A stretch of DNA of 64,000 nucleotides, from positions 30,096,761 to 30,160,760 of the forward strand of contig JAPTYO010000008.1 in the NCBI GenBank assembly GCA_036873135.1. Direction: 5' to 3'. Shown here in pieces: positions 1 to 9,713 of this stretch. Below the pieces are notes generated by a model. That model was not told the origin of the DNA and did no database searches. It saw only the letters and a program-made list of their open reading frames with translations. The DNA comes from Clarkia xantiana subsp. parviflora (lineage: Eukaryota > Streptophyta > Magnoliopsida > Myrtales > Onagraceae). A program made the position numbers and the translations under genes. Numbering within the stretch: the first letter of the stretch is position 1; each line of letters begins with the position of its first letter.

Positions 1-435
1 CGTCTGACCTGAGATCCGACTGAGATCGTCCGATCGATTTGCTCCTGGAGATCGCTCGTCTTGTATAGAATCGTCCGCTGACTGAGAGGATCGTCCGACC
101 TGACTGAGAGGATCGTCTGTCCGCGGCTGAAGGTCCGTCTGAGGGGGTCGCCCGCTGAGAGGATCGTCCGCTGGGGATCGTCCGACTGAGAGGGCTTCCG
201 GGGCTGTCAAGGTCGTCCGCCTGATATTTCGTGCCGGTGAATCGTCCGGCTGAGGTAAGCTCCATTTTCGCTCTAAATTTTTCTTTTAATAGCAAAATTG
301 ATGACATATCTTGATGCCTTTGCTTTTAATGAAACATATATAGTTGTCGGCTTGGAATCGAACGTATTATCACCCCTATGAGTGTCTTTCAATTAGATTG
401 TCTAAAAGTCACAACTTCTCATGTGTAAGGACTAT
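1..435. repeat. Irregular GATCGTCC-rich repeat and unassigned flank
   Basis: Bases 1-240 contain many irregular copies of GATCGTCC alternating with CTGAGAGG-like blocks. Bases 241-435 are ordinary AT-richer sequence. The GATCGTCC/GGACGATC theme also occurs in the 49-bp array of the right LTR of element T1, but I cannot align this stretch with that LTR. It may be a heavily changed LTR, sequence between aORF and LTR, or an unrelated insertion. A GTAAGC at 259 and a TTGTAG at about 535-540 could bound an intron in the leader of the aORF, which is only a guess. Confidence 0.4.
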
Positions 436-447
436 GCCCCCGAGCAA
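436..447 (-). promoter_or_regulatory. Possible polypurine tract of T1
   Basis: The plus strand reads TGCCCCCGAGCA, so the minus strand has a G-run like the polypurine tracts of T2 (43177-43188) and T4B (58795-58811). In a Tat element this tract primes plus-strand DNA synthesis just before the 3' LTR. The left neighbour does not match the T1 LTR, so the call stays tentative. Confidence 0.35.
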
Positions 448-725
448 AATTTTGCGAAGTAACATAGACATCATACATTGTAAATTCAAAAGATAAACGA
501 ATTGTTGTATGTCTTAGCAAATTTTGTTGTGTGTTGTAGGTTGGAAGTAACGTCTACGGCAGGCTAAATTTGAAGTTTGATCGTTCCGAAGGTATAGGAG
601 ATCGTTCATCAAGTTTCTGATCGAGGCGACATCCTAAATCTTCCTAATTTGTTACTGGCTTCTTACTATACAGTAAGACCACGGGTGAGTCTTCTTCCCC
701 TAGGAACTTTTTCACTCCCCCGGAT

Positions 726-3097
726 TTGAAACGAAACAGGCTTGTTAGTGTAAATTACGAAGAGGCTGTGGAGCTTTTGAATGTGGACGGTACTCTTAAT
801 TGTCGAAACCCTGTTGGAGTCAAATATCCTCGAGGTGAGGAACCTATCACCGAACCTCGCGAAGGAGAATCTGTTGTCTATTTAGCCCAAGTCCATGCAG
901 GACTTCGTTTTCCCTATTGTTCTGAGCTCCTAGAGGCATGTTCTTATTGGGGAGTAGCTCCTACTCAATTCACTCCTCATGCTATTAGGATGTGGGTAGG
1001 CTTTCGTATACTTTGTGCGACTCATTCTTGGACGTATTCCTTGAATTTGTTTCGACTCTTTCACACATTCACTACCCATGGTAATAGTAAAGTAGGAACA
1101 GTATCTTGCCGTCTTCCTACATTCGCAGATAGGTTAAACACTCAGATGAAGGCTCCACCTCTTTCTTGGACTTCGGGTGAATATCTCGTTCTCAAGCATC
1201 CGAATGACAGTGCGAAGTGGAAGGAATACTATTTCCTTTGTGAGGATGGGGGTGTGCCTTGGGAAATCCGTCCTCGTTTCCGAGAAGATTCGGTTCTCTA
1301 CCACGAGTTGTCCTCTGAGGAGAAGAAGACTTTGTCTCTTATCCATGCCTTTCACAGTTCTCCTGATTTTACTCCCTATGATTCCCAATTAACTGATGAA
1401 GACTCTTTATCTAGAGCGAACATTCGAGCTTTATTACCTACTTCTTCGGTATGATTTCTATTACTCTAATCCACTCTTATTTCCTGCGTAGGAGGAATTG
1501 CTGATGATTTCATACCGCAGGAGGTTTCTAGGAAAAAACGAAAGGCGAAATCTTTTGCAGATAAAGGAAATCCTACAGCTGTTGCCTCGAAGCCCTCCGG
1601 AGCACCTAATGATGGCGCCTCTTCTGGTCCTAAACTGAAGAAGGCTCGTTTCTCTCAGCATGAAGCTTCTGGTTCCCGTCCTTCTAGTGGTAACCATATG
1701 TTTTTTCTCTTTTGCCTAGATATGTCTTTTATTGTGTCATACCCTAAGGATACTCTCCCCTTGTAATTTTGATTTTCCATTGCAGGTTCCAAGAAGAAGG
1801 TGGATGCCAAGTCCGACAAGGGAAAAGGTGTCGCTCTCCCTAAGGCAGTTACCGCCCTGGAAAAGGGAAAAGTCGTTGCTTCCTCCAAAAAATCATCGGC
1901 ATATATGGCTAAGGATATGGCGTCTGCGAAACCTGTTAAGGAAGTCTCTGGAAGTGAAGGAAGTCCGGAGTCAGCTCGAAGTGCTACCATGGCCGGACCG
2001 GATGATCCTATCGGTTTCTTTGGTCGACCTTTTGACTTCGAAGATGACATATTTGATCAGGAGAGTTATCGGAGCAGGTCGAAACGCATGCACGAGCGAT
2101 GGGATCCTGCTTCCTCTCTAAAGGATTTGCCCTTCCTTCGCGGTCATTCGGTGCTCGATCCAGATGTCGGACTTCATCTTTTGAATGCCATGGTGCCTCC
2201 CGGTGATCGTGTTCGGCTAGATTTGAGCCCTTCAGCTGTCCAAGGTTTACTGAGGGATCACATGTCTTGACTCGCTCAGGTATAATACTATATGCTACAA
2301 CCTATTCTTATGAATTCCTTTTTATGCTTAATTATCTTCCCTTTCCTTTTCCATAGGTTGTTGCTATGGAGAAGAATTTAGCATACACGACCACTGTGAT
2401 GTCTTTGCAGCTTGCTGATCTTCGCAGCAAAGCTTCTCAGAATCCGACTGAGTCTCCCGGCGAGATTTCCAGAGTATTGGGGCAAGAAATTGAAGGATTG
2501 AAAGAAAAGATCCAGAAGATGGAGTCTGATGCCGAGCAACAAGCGGAGGCATCTCGTCTTTCACTGGAGGCAGCCATTCATGAGCGGGACGATGCTCTTA
2601 AGGAACGTGACGAACTGAGGGAAAGTTCTAAGGCTCGAATTTCTTCGTTGAATGTGAAGATTGCTTCCTTGGAGGATTCGATTGAGGGAGCGAATGCCGA
2701 GATTGCCGCTTTCGGGGCCAAGAAGAATGTTATCAAGTCTGAAGGTGTCATCGAGTATATGAACTCAGAGGCATTTCATGTGCATGCTAAGAGTCACGCG
2801 AAGAATCTGATTACAGGAGCCATTGGAAGGATTTCTGAACAGTTACATGAGATGGATCCCAACTTCCCTTTCGAGAAAGTTCCTGAGATTCACAAGTATG
2901 CTATTTGGCACCTTCGTAATATTGGGGCCGTTGCTGACACCTCATCCAGTGAAGAAGACTCTCAAGCTTCTGCAAATGTGTGTGGCTCCAGGTCTGCTAC
3001 CCCGTCTGGAGATGATTCTGCCTCTGGTGCTGATCCTCCGGCCGACCCGTCGGATCGAGATGAAGAGACCGACGAAGAAGTCCAAATCGATGATTAG
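726..3097 (+). pseudogene. Antisense extra ORF (aORF) of T1, broken
   Basis: This gene lies opposite to gag-pol. The first block (726-1448) matches the N-terminal domain of the T2 aORF: both contain an F-P-[YF]-C motif, then TPHAIR or SPHAIR followed by a WTYSL motif. It resembles the family Pfam names putative gypsy type transposon. A lysine-rich linker follows (1494-1689). An intron with GT..AG ends spans 1690-1785, and a second spans 2280-2356. The last exon (2357-3097) encodes a coiled coil and an acidic tail. Breaks are an in-frame TGA at 1452-1454, a TAA shortly after, and a TGA at 2268-2270. The true first exon is not clear; the reading frame at 726 opens without ATG. The family's function is unknown. 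Confidence 0.7.
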
Positions 3098-3419
3098 TGT
3101 CGACGACTTATTTCATCTCCTCAAAAATATATCTATCTAGTATTTTGTTTGATATATATTCTAGCTATCTGTTTTGCCACCTATCAAGGTGTAGAACTAT
3201 CCTTGCGTTATGTTTAGGTATGGTACGAGACCCTTATCTTTGACTTTTCATCGAAGTTGTGTTTAAGTAAACTATGTACTTTTCGCATAATTCTTACTTT
3301 TGAATGAATACTATGGTTTTTCTGATATCGATATGATATGCAAATTCTTTATCATACCACCTCGTTACCTGAAGAGTATATCGATCATTTTGTCAATCCA
3401 TGGGATCCGATCCCTCTGG
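3098..3419. other. Untranslated tail downstream of aORF
   Basis: AT-rich sequence with no coding signal. It probably holds the 3' untranslated region and polyadenylation area of the antisense gene and leads into the 80-bp tandem array. Confidence 0.4.
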
Positions 3420-3790
3420 CGGAATCAATCAACTTTGGAGAATGGTTTATCTACCAACCCGTTTTTTTAATAATCATTCAGAGTGTTTATGGACGATCGT
3501 CTCTTTGTACGATCGACTTTGAAGAGTGGTTTAACTACCAACTCGATTTCTTACTCGCTCGGAGTGTTTACCTTCGATCATCTCTTTGTACGATCGGCTT
3601 TGCAGAGTGGTTTATCTACCAACTCGTCTGTCACTCATTCAGAGTGTTTATGTACGATCATCTCTTTGAACGATTGATTTCGTAGAGTGGTTTATCTACC
3701 AACTCGTTTGTCACTCATTCGGATTGTTTATGTACGATCATCTCTTTGTAAGATCGATTTCGTAGAGTGGTTTATCTACCAACTCTTTGT
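3420..3790. repeat. 80-bp tandem array in T1
   Basis: About four and a half units share the core TGGTTTATCTACCAACTC. The core starts near 3443, 3528, 3608, 3688 and 3768, giving steps of 85, 80, 80 and 80 bp. The array sits between the aORF and the end of pol, where Tat elements are known to carry variable tandem repeats. Short ORFs inside it are repeat artefacts. Confidence 0.85.
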
Positions 3791-3885
3791 TTTACTCATG
3801 AACTATTGGAATTAATACATATGCATAAGGAACCTTTATTGATATTGGCATAAATATTGATTCTTCGCAACTTATTATCATACAT

Positions 3886-4051
3886 TTATGCATAAAACTT
3901 TCTAAGATGTTCACCACTAAAAGTATTAGTGGATATCTTCCCTTCAGAGTCCTCCAAACAATAGGCGTTCACCGCTGGAATTGCTGCAATTTTGTAAGGA
4001 CCCTCCCATTTAGGTGATAGCTTATTCAATTGATTTTGTCTAGAGAAATTC
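3886..4051 (-). pseudogene. Shifted C-terminal tail of T1 integrase
   Basis: The long pol frame of T1 stops at 4040. In another frame the minus strand continues with residues matching the end of the T2 integrase, including KLSPKWEGPYKI and FSGEHLRK, and stops at 3886-3888. A small indel near 4040-4053 therefore cut off roughly the last 55 residues. Confidence 0.75.
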
Positions 4052-7000
4052 ATTCCTCCTCCAAACCATCTCTCCCAAGAAAAATTGGCGAGTCTTGACT
4101 CGACGGTTGTAATATCGTGCAGTTGCCAATCTCATTTTTGCTTGAGCTTCTTCCGCTTGATGGCGTTTTTCTTCCACCATGTCTAAGTCGAGACGTCTAG
4201 CTTCTTCATTGGCGTCATCTCTGAAGTGGATGACACGATGTGAAGCTACTGCAATTTCAACCAGAGCCACTGCCTCTGTTCCGTACACCAAACTGAAAGG
4301 TGTTTCGCCAGTGGATGTTTTCGGAGTAGTTCTGATCGCCCAAAGGACATTTTCCAATTCATCCACCCAATTGCCTTTTAACGCCACAAGTCTTTTCTTT
4401 AATCCGTCCAAGACAACTTTGTTCGCTGATTCCACTTGTCCGTTTGTTTGTGCGTGATGAACGGATGCAAATCGGTGCTCGATGTTCAGTTCTTCGCAAT
4501 ACCATGCTATTGATGATCCCCTAAACTGAGGACCATTATCGCTGATTAGGACCCTCGGTACTCCATATCGTGAGACGATGCGTGACTTTAGGAATTTCAG
4601 CACATGAAACTCTGTGGTTCTGGCCAGTGCCTTTGCTTCAATCCATTTGGAAAAGTAATCGATAGCAACGATAATGAACGTTAGTTGCGCCTTGGATTTG
4701 GGTAGAGGACCTATCAGATCGATTCCCCATTGCGCAAACGGCCAAGCACTAGGAATCGTTGTCAAAGGTGCAGCTGGGGCTGTAATTTTTCTTGCATATA
4801 GTTGACATGGTTCGCATACTTGAACCATATCTGTGGCCTCCTTGTTCATAGTTGGCCAATAATATCCTTGGTTAAGGGCCTTTCGAATGATGGATTTTGC
4901 ACCTTCATGGCAAGCCGCGTACCCTTCGTGTAACTCTCGGAGAATTCGCTCGGTCTCTGGGTATGTCACACATCTCAAATAGGGAGTAGAGTATCCCTTT
5001 TTGTATAGTAAACCGTCCCTGATGGTATAATTGATGGCTAACCTTTGAATTCTGGAAGCCTCCACTTTCTCCTGAGGAAGGATTCCGTCTGATAAGTATT
5101 GACAAATCGGAGTCATCCATGTTGGCGTAGAGTCGACCATCATTATCTCCACTTGATCAATTGTAGAAATAATGATCCTCTCAAGGAATTGCACCTCCTT
5201 TGCTATCGGGACACCTAAGGCGAATTTACTCAATGCGTCCGCCTCTTGATTCTGTTCCCTTGGAATAGCCTCTATGTCAAAGCTCTTGAATTTCTCCATC
5301 AGTATCTTAACTTCATGAAGATATTTTTGCATCCTTTGTGACCTTGCCACATAATTTCCCTTCACTTGGTTCACAACCAGTTGGGTGTCGCATTTTACAC
5401 GGATGTGCTCCACCCCAATTCCTCTGGCTATGCGTAACCCCGTGATAAGTGCTTCATACTCCGCTTCGTTATTAGTGGCCCTAAATGTTAGTGCAAAAGC
5501 ATAACGTAAAGGATTCTCTTCATTTGGAGGAATTAGAAGGAGTCCTGCCCCCGAGCCTTCAGCGTTAGACGACCCGTCAGTGTACATACTCCATGTCGAA
5601 CTTGGACCGCAGACTGACCGCTCCTCACCCTCCCCCCTTTCCTCAATCGTTGGTTCCTCCAAAATAGGACCTGTAGATTCCGCAATGAAATCTGCCAAGG
5701 CTTGCCCCTTAATTGCTGTTCTAGGTGCGAAGTGAATGCGAAATTCAGTTAACTCCACAGCCCATTTGATCATTCTTCCCGATGTATCAGGCTTTTGCAA
5801 TAAATTTTTAAGTGGCTGATTAGTGAGTACGGTTATTTCGTGTGCATGAAAATAAGGCCGTAACTTTCTTGCTGCTACAATCAACGCATAAAGATACTTC
5901 TCAACAGCGGGATAGTTTATTTCACTTTTGGATAAAGTCTTGCTTACAAAATACACCGGAAGTTGGGCACCAGCCTCTTCTTTTATTAATACGGCACTAA
6001 CTGCAACATCACTTATTGACAAATATAAAAACAGGTCTTCTCCTGGGGTTGGTTTAGCCAAGGGTGGGAGGGTGAGAAGATGTTCCTTGAGTTGTCGAAA
6101 CGCTTCTTCGCATCGTTCCGTCCACTCGAATTTTTTATTTGCCCGCAACACTTCAAAAAATGGCAAGGATTTTTCTCCTATCTTGGATAGGAATCTGCTG
6201 AGCGACGCCAATCTTCCATTGAGGCGCTGAACCTCTCTATGACAATTGGGAGAATGCATCTCCTCGATTGCTTGCAACTTTTCAGGATTCACCTCGATTT
6301 CACGTTGGCTTACCATGAAGCCCAAAAAATTTCCCGACTGTACCCCGAATGCACACTTCGCAGGATTCAATCGGACCTGGTGCAAACGCATCCTTTCGAA
6401 TGTTGCCTTCAAATCTTCAACATGTTCCGCACTCTTCCTTGATTTTACTAGCATATCGTCAACATAAGCTTCCATCGTCTTACCAATGAAGTCGCCAAAA
6501 AGCTTATTCACCATTCTCTGATAGGTGGCACCAGCATTAAGTAATCCGAACGGCATCACCTCATAGTGATAAATGTCACTATCGGCGTAAAAGGCCGTGT
6601 GAGGAGCATCCTGAGGCGCCATCTTAATCTGATTGTAGCCCGAGTAAGCATCCATGAAGCTCATCAACTCGTGTCCAGAGGTAGCATCCACCAGTTGGTC
6701 GATTCTAGGTAAAGGGTATGCATCTTTCGGGCATGCCTTGTTTAGATCACGGAAATCTATGCACATACGCCACTTTTCATTGGACTTCTGGACGAGCACT
6801 GGGTTGGCCACCCACGATTGGAATCTAAGCTCTTTGACGAAGCCAGCATCAAGCAATTTGCCAACTTCTTGTCTGATGGCAATTTTTTTGTCTTCCCCCA
6901 TAGGCCTTCTCTTCTGGACGATTGGCCTTATGGACGGGTTAAGCCTTAACTCGTGAGAAATGATCTCCGTGCTAATACCTGGCATATCACTCGGAGACCA

Positions 7001-8218
7001 AGCAAACAATTCTTTGAATTCCCTCAAAAGTGAGATGAGGGCCTCTTCATTCTCCTTGGTAAGGAGGACACCAATCCGGACGACCCTCTCTGGTCCATCC
7101 ACCTCAATCTCTTTCAGCTCTTCAATTGGAGACGGTCGACCTTTCTCCTCTCTTGGATCAATCTCCGTGACGATAGCCATGGTTTCACCCACCGACTGAT
7201 ATTTTCTCCCTAACGCGTTGACATAGCAATTTCGAGAAGCCACCTGATCTCCCCTGACTTCTCCCATACCATGCTTTGTCGGGAATCTCATCACTTGGTG
7301 TGCTGTGGAAGGAACGATCTTGTAGGGATTAATCCTCGTTCGTCCCAAAATTCCATTGTAGGCGCTAGGGGCGTCTACAATTATAAATGGGACTTGCACC
7401 TCCAATTTTCTTTGCCCTGCTCCCATAACCACAGGAAGAAGAATTGACCCTAATGGGTAAGAATTCGATCCGGCGAAACCAATGAGTGGGAAATTGATCG
7501 GCTGAAGATCGAACTTGGTTTTGCCCAATGCCACCAAAGCTTCAAGGAACAGAATATCTGACGAACTTCCTCCATCCACCAGAATTCTCTTCACATCACA
7601 ATCCAAAATGTTTAGGGTGATCACCAATGCATCATCATGAGGGAAATTTATTTGCTCCATATCATCTTCTGAAAAAGAAAGAATTGACTTTTCTGATGAC
7701 CTTGGACGTTTCCTTGACAGCGCGATGTCGGTAGCCTGAGAGGCATACACTTCCCTTGCATTACTCACCGTTACCCCGGAGGCGTAGCCACCATGTATCA
7801 TGTTGACAACCCTCTTTGGCGGGGTATTATCTTCCATCACCTTCTTTCCTTTGTCCTTCGCCGGGGGCAATGGGAGAGGGCTCCGTGACCTCTTTCGAGA
7901 TCCTTCAATAAAATTCTTCAAGTGACCCTGTTGGATCAATTTCTCGATGTCTTGCCTTAATCGAATGCAATTATCGGTATGGTGTCCTTTGCACTGTTGG
8001 TATTCACACCAATGGTCGGCATGATTTCCCAACTGCACTCCGGCTTTCTTCGGGGGTGGTGGGGTTTCAAGACCCTTTTGTCTCATCTCATGAAGAATAA
8101 CCGAGAGCTCTCTATTTAAAGGGGTAAAACGAACTTCCTGAACCTCATTCGTACGATGCCGATTTTCTTCCAAGCGAGGACCTCCACGAGGGTGATTTTC
8201 AGGTGCCACCCACGTCAA
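4040..8218 (-). CDS. pol: T1 pol polyprotein with gag zinc-knuckle region
   Basis: The 1,392-residue frame begins within gag: a CCHC-like knuckle CEYQQCKGHHTDNC lies near residues 72-85. Next come an aspartic protease with VDGGSSSDILF near residue 215, reverse transcriptase with MPFGLLNAGATYQRM and the catalytic YVDD, and a Gypsy RNase H region. A second RNase H follows, starting MYTDGSS. The integrase has an HHCC zinc finger (CHEGAK to CEPCQ) and a DDE core (WGIDLIGP, ISDNGPQF, NGQVESANK). The domain order is PR-RT-RH-aRH-INT, as in Tat elements. No chromodomain is visible. The frame differs from that of the preceding gag block, and the C-terminus is shifted near 4040, so the protein is probably not functional. 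Confidence 0.9.
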   Translation of the reverse strand: MTWVAPENHPRGGPRLEENRHRTNEVQEVRFTPLNRELSVILHEMRQKGLETPPPPKKAGVQLGNHADHWCEYQQCKGHHTDNCIRLRQDIEKLIQQGHLKNFIEGSRKRSRSPLPLPPAKDKGKKVMEDNTPPKRVVNMIHGGYASGVTVSNAREVYASQATDIALSRKRPRSSEKSILSFSEDDMEQINFPHDDALVITLNILDCDVKRILVDGGSSSDILFLEALVALGKTKFDLQPINFPLIGFAGSNSYPLGSILLPVVMGAGQRKLEVQVPFIIVDAPSAYNGILGRTRINPYKIVPSTAHQVMRFPTKHGMGEVRGDQVASRNCYVNALGRKYQSVGETMAIVTEIDPREEKGRPSPIEELKEIEVDGPERVVRIGVLLTKENEEALISLLREFKELFAWSPSDMPGISTEIISHELRLNPSIRPIVQKRRPMGEDKKIAIRQEVGKLLDAGFVKELRFQSWVANPVLVQKSNEKWRMCIDFRDLNKACPKDAYPLPRIDQLVDATSGHELMSFMDAYSGYNQIKMAPQDAPHTAFYADSDIYHYEVMPFGLLNAGATYQRMVNKLFGDFIGKTMEAYVDDMLVKSRKSAEHVEDLKATFERMRLHQVRLNPAKCAFGVQSGNFLGFMVSQREIEVNPEKLQAIEEMHSPNCHREVQRLNGRLASLSRFLSKIGEKSLPFFEVLRANKKFEWTERCEEAFRQLKEHLLTLPPLAKPTPGEDLFLYLSISDVAVSAVLIKEEAGAQLPVYFVSKTLSKSEINYPAVEKYLYALIVAARKLRPYFHAHEITVLTNQPLKNLLQKPDTSGRMIKWAVELTEFRIHFAPRTAIKGQALADFIAESTGPILEEPTIEERGEGEERSVCGPSSTWSMYTDGSSNAEGSGAGLLLIPPNEENPLRYAFALTFRATNNEAEYEALITGLRIARGIGVEHIRVKCDTQLVVNQVKGNYVARSQRMQKYLHEVKILMEKFKSFDIEAIPREQNQEADALSKFALGVPIAKEVQFLERIIISTIDQVEIMMVDSTPTWMTPICQYLSDGILPQEKVEASRIQRLAINYTIRDGLLYKKGYSTPYLRCVTYPETERILRELHEGYAACHEGAKSIIRKALNQGYYWPTMNKEATDMVQVCEPCQLYARKITAPAAPLTTIPSAWPFAQWGIDLIGPLPKSKAQLTFIIVAIDYFSKWIEAKALARTTEFHVLKFLKSRIVSRYGVPRVLISDNGPQFRGSSIAWYCEELNIEHRFASVHHAQTNGQVESANKVVLDGLKKRLVALKGNWVDELENVLWAIRTTPKTSTGETPFSLVYGTEAVALVEIAVASHRVIHFRDDANEEARRLDLDMVEEKRHQAEEAQAKMRLATARYYNRRVKTRQFFLGEMVWRRNEFL

Positions 8219-8286
8219 TGGTTGGCGCTGATTATGAGGAGTGGAAGCCTTTTCCTTCTTTTCTTGTTCGTCTCTCCAGTTGCCGA

Positions 8287-8949
8287 TTACGCCATCTTCT
8301 TTGTCTTACGGAATGACCTGGTCTGCTCTAAGTCCATATGAGACTTAACTCGAGCCGCCAGTTGCTCAAGGGTATATACTGGATGGAGAGCCATATTATC
8401 CTCCAATGCGGCACCTAGTCTTCCGAGATTTCTCTTGAAAGCACGGATAATCTCCCCCTCCGTCATATCTTCATCTATATCAGCCAGATTCTGGTTGAAA
8501 CGAGCATAATAACTTGCTAATGTCTCATCATGTCCTTGTCGGACATCGTCAAGCGAATTCGTATCCTTGAGAAGTTGACGAGTTCCCAAGTAACGCTGCA
8601 GGAACTTGGACTTCAGGTATTTCCACGAACTAACCGAACCCTTGGGCAGGCCGAAAAACCAATGTGAGGCCGCACCCGTCAGAGTAGTCGGGAATAACAA
8701 AGCGATGTGATTATCGTCTTTAGTTCGCCCCAGCAGTGAGGCCTCATGTTGTTGCACATGCTCCACCGGGTCACCCTTCCCAGTATAACGCGGTATTTCT
8801 GCTGGAGTTACACTGTCCGGTATAATGATATCCACTAAGTCCTGTGAGAATGGATGAGAAGCACGATCCCTCAAATTATGCATTATTTTGACCCGAGACT
8901 CCTCCATCTTTTTAGTAATCAACGCCTCTATCTGTTCAGCAGTTATCAT
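8287..8949 (-). CDS. gag: T1 gag, capsid-like part
   Basis: The 220-residue frame contains the retrotransposon gag core with GDPVEHVQQHEA, HWFFGLP and a SYYARFNQN block, matching T2 gag at the same places. It should build the virus-like particle in the cytoplasm. The first ATG overlaps the stop of the upstream proline-rich frame as ATGA. In T2 both parts are in one frame, so this overlap more likely reflects an indel than planned coupling. A second frame change occurs at 8219-8289, before the zinc knuckle. Confidence 0.85.
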   Translation of the reverse strand: MITAEQIEALITKKMEESRVKIMHNLRDRASHPFSQDLVDIIIPDSVTPAEIPRYTGKGDPVEHVQQHEASLLGRTKDDNHIALLFPTTLTGAASHWFFGLPKGSVSSWKYLKSKFLQRYLGTRQLLKDTNSLDDVRQGHDETLASYYARFNQNLADIDEDMTEGEIIRAFKRNLGRLGAALEDNMALHPVYTLEQLAARVKSHMDLEQTRSFRKTKKMA

Positions 8950-9659
8950 TCCTCCTGAGGAGCAACAGGAACCTGGGGAGGTGGAGGAGGCATAGCCGTA
9001 CTCACGTTCTGACTTGTTGTAGGAGGAGGTGGGTACGGCTGATACGGAGGGGGCTGGTAATGCTGATAGTATGGTTGATACGGAGGAGGAGGAGGTACTT
9101 GTTGCTGAGTGGGTACTTCTCCCTCCCGTACTGTAGAAGATGAAGACACCAATGGGGTATATTGACTTTGCGGTGGTGGTGGTGGTGGTGGTGGTGGTGG
9201 TGGTGGTGGTGGTGGCACACCACTTCGGGCTCTCATCACTTCTCTATATGCCAATAGTGCATCCAAAGCAGCCATAAGCTCCGGAGTTACCGGATAATTT
9301 CTAGGAAGACCACCTTGAGGAGGCATCGGATAGGGAGGAACTCCATATGATGGATGCCCATAGGAGGGAATTCCTTGCGAGGGCATTCCATACGGGAATC
9401 CGTAAGACGGAACAGGACCCCGTGGTGGCCTTTCCCGAGATGATGGTCCTATTGCAAATGGAGTTGATGCTGAAGAAGATAAATCTCCTTGGGCATGGGA
9501 TGGTCCATCTTGTCGATCAGCTGGACGGGATGGACGTTGTGAGGATGGAGGATTTGCAGGGGGCACCGGCGGTCGGTTAGACTGAGTCGGATGATCTCTT
9601 CTTGGTGGTGGACGAGGTCCATTAGATGGAATGCCCGTAGTTTGCCGACTAGCTGTCAT
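8946..9659 (-). CDS. gag: T1 gag N-terminal proline-rich part
   Basis: The first ATG inside the element is at 9659, 55 bases from the LTR edge, the same spacing as in T2 (53154). The 237 residues are rich in Pro, Tyr and Gln, with a polyproline run encoded by a GGT-type microsatellite at about 9173-9214. The frame ends at 8946 just before the capsid core. A longer open frame up to 9779 would start inside the LTR without support and is not used. Confidence 0.7.
   Translation of the reverse strand: MTASRQTTGIPSNGPRPPPRRDHPTQSNRPPVPPANPPSSQRPSRPADRQDGPSHAQGDLSSSASTPFAIGPSSRERPPRGPVPSYGFPYGMPSQGIPSYGHPSYGVPPYPMPPQGGLPRNYPVTPELMAALDALLAYREVMRARSGVPPPPPPPPPPPPPPPQSQYTPLVSSSSTVREGEVPTQQQVPPPPPYQPYYQHYQPPPYQPYPPPPTTSQNVSTAMPPPPPQVPVAPQEE
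9173..9214. repeat. (GGT)n microsatellite coding for polyproline
   Basis: About 14 GGT triplets on the plus strand encode the proline run of gag on the minus strand. Because the unit is three bases, length changes keep the frame. A histidine-rich ORF in another frame is an artefact of this repeat. Confidence 0.9.
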
Positions 9660-9696
9660 TGATCGGTTAACAGCCACGACTTTTAGTAGGAATTTC

Positions 9697-9713
9697 CCAC
9701 ATACGGCGCCAAA
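9697..9713 (-). promoter_or_regulatory. Primer-binding site of T1
   Basis: The minus strand reads TTTGGCGCCGTATGTGGG immediately after the LTR. The TGGCGCCGT core is complementary to the 3' end of plant tRNA-Asp type primers used by many plant Gypsy elements (from general knowledge). T2 and T4A have closely similar sites. Confidence 0.75.

Noticed and set aside
9002..9223. Histidine-rich ORF on the minus strand
   Set aside because: It is another frame of the GGT microsatellite that encodes polyproline in gag.
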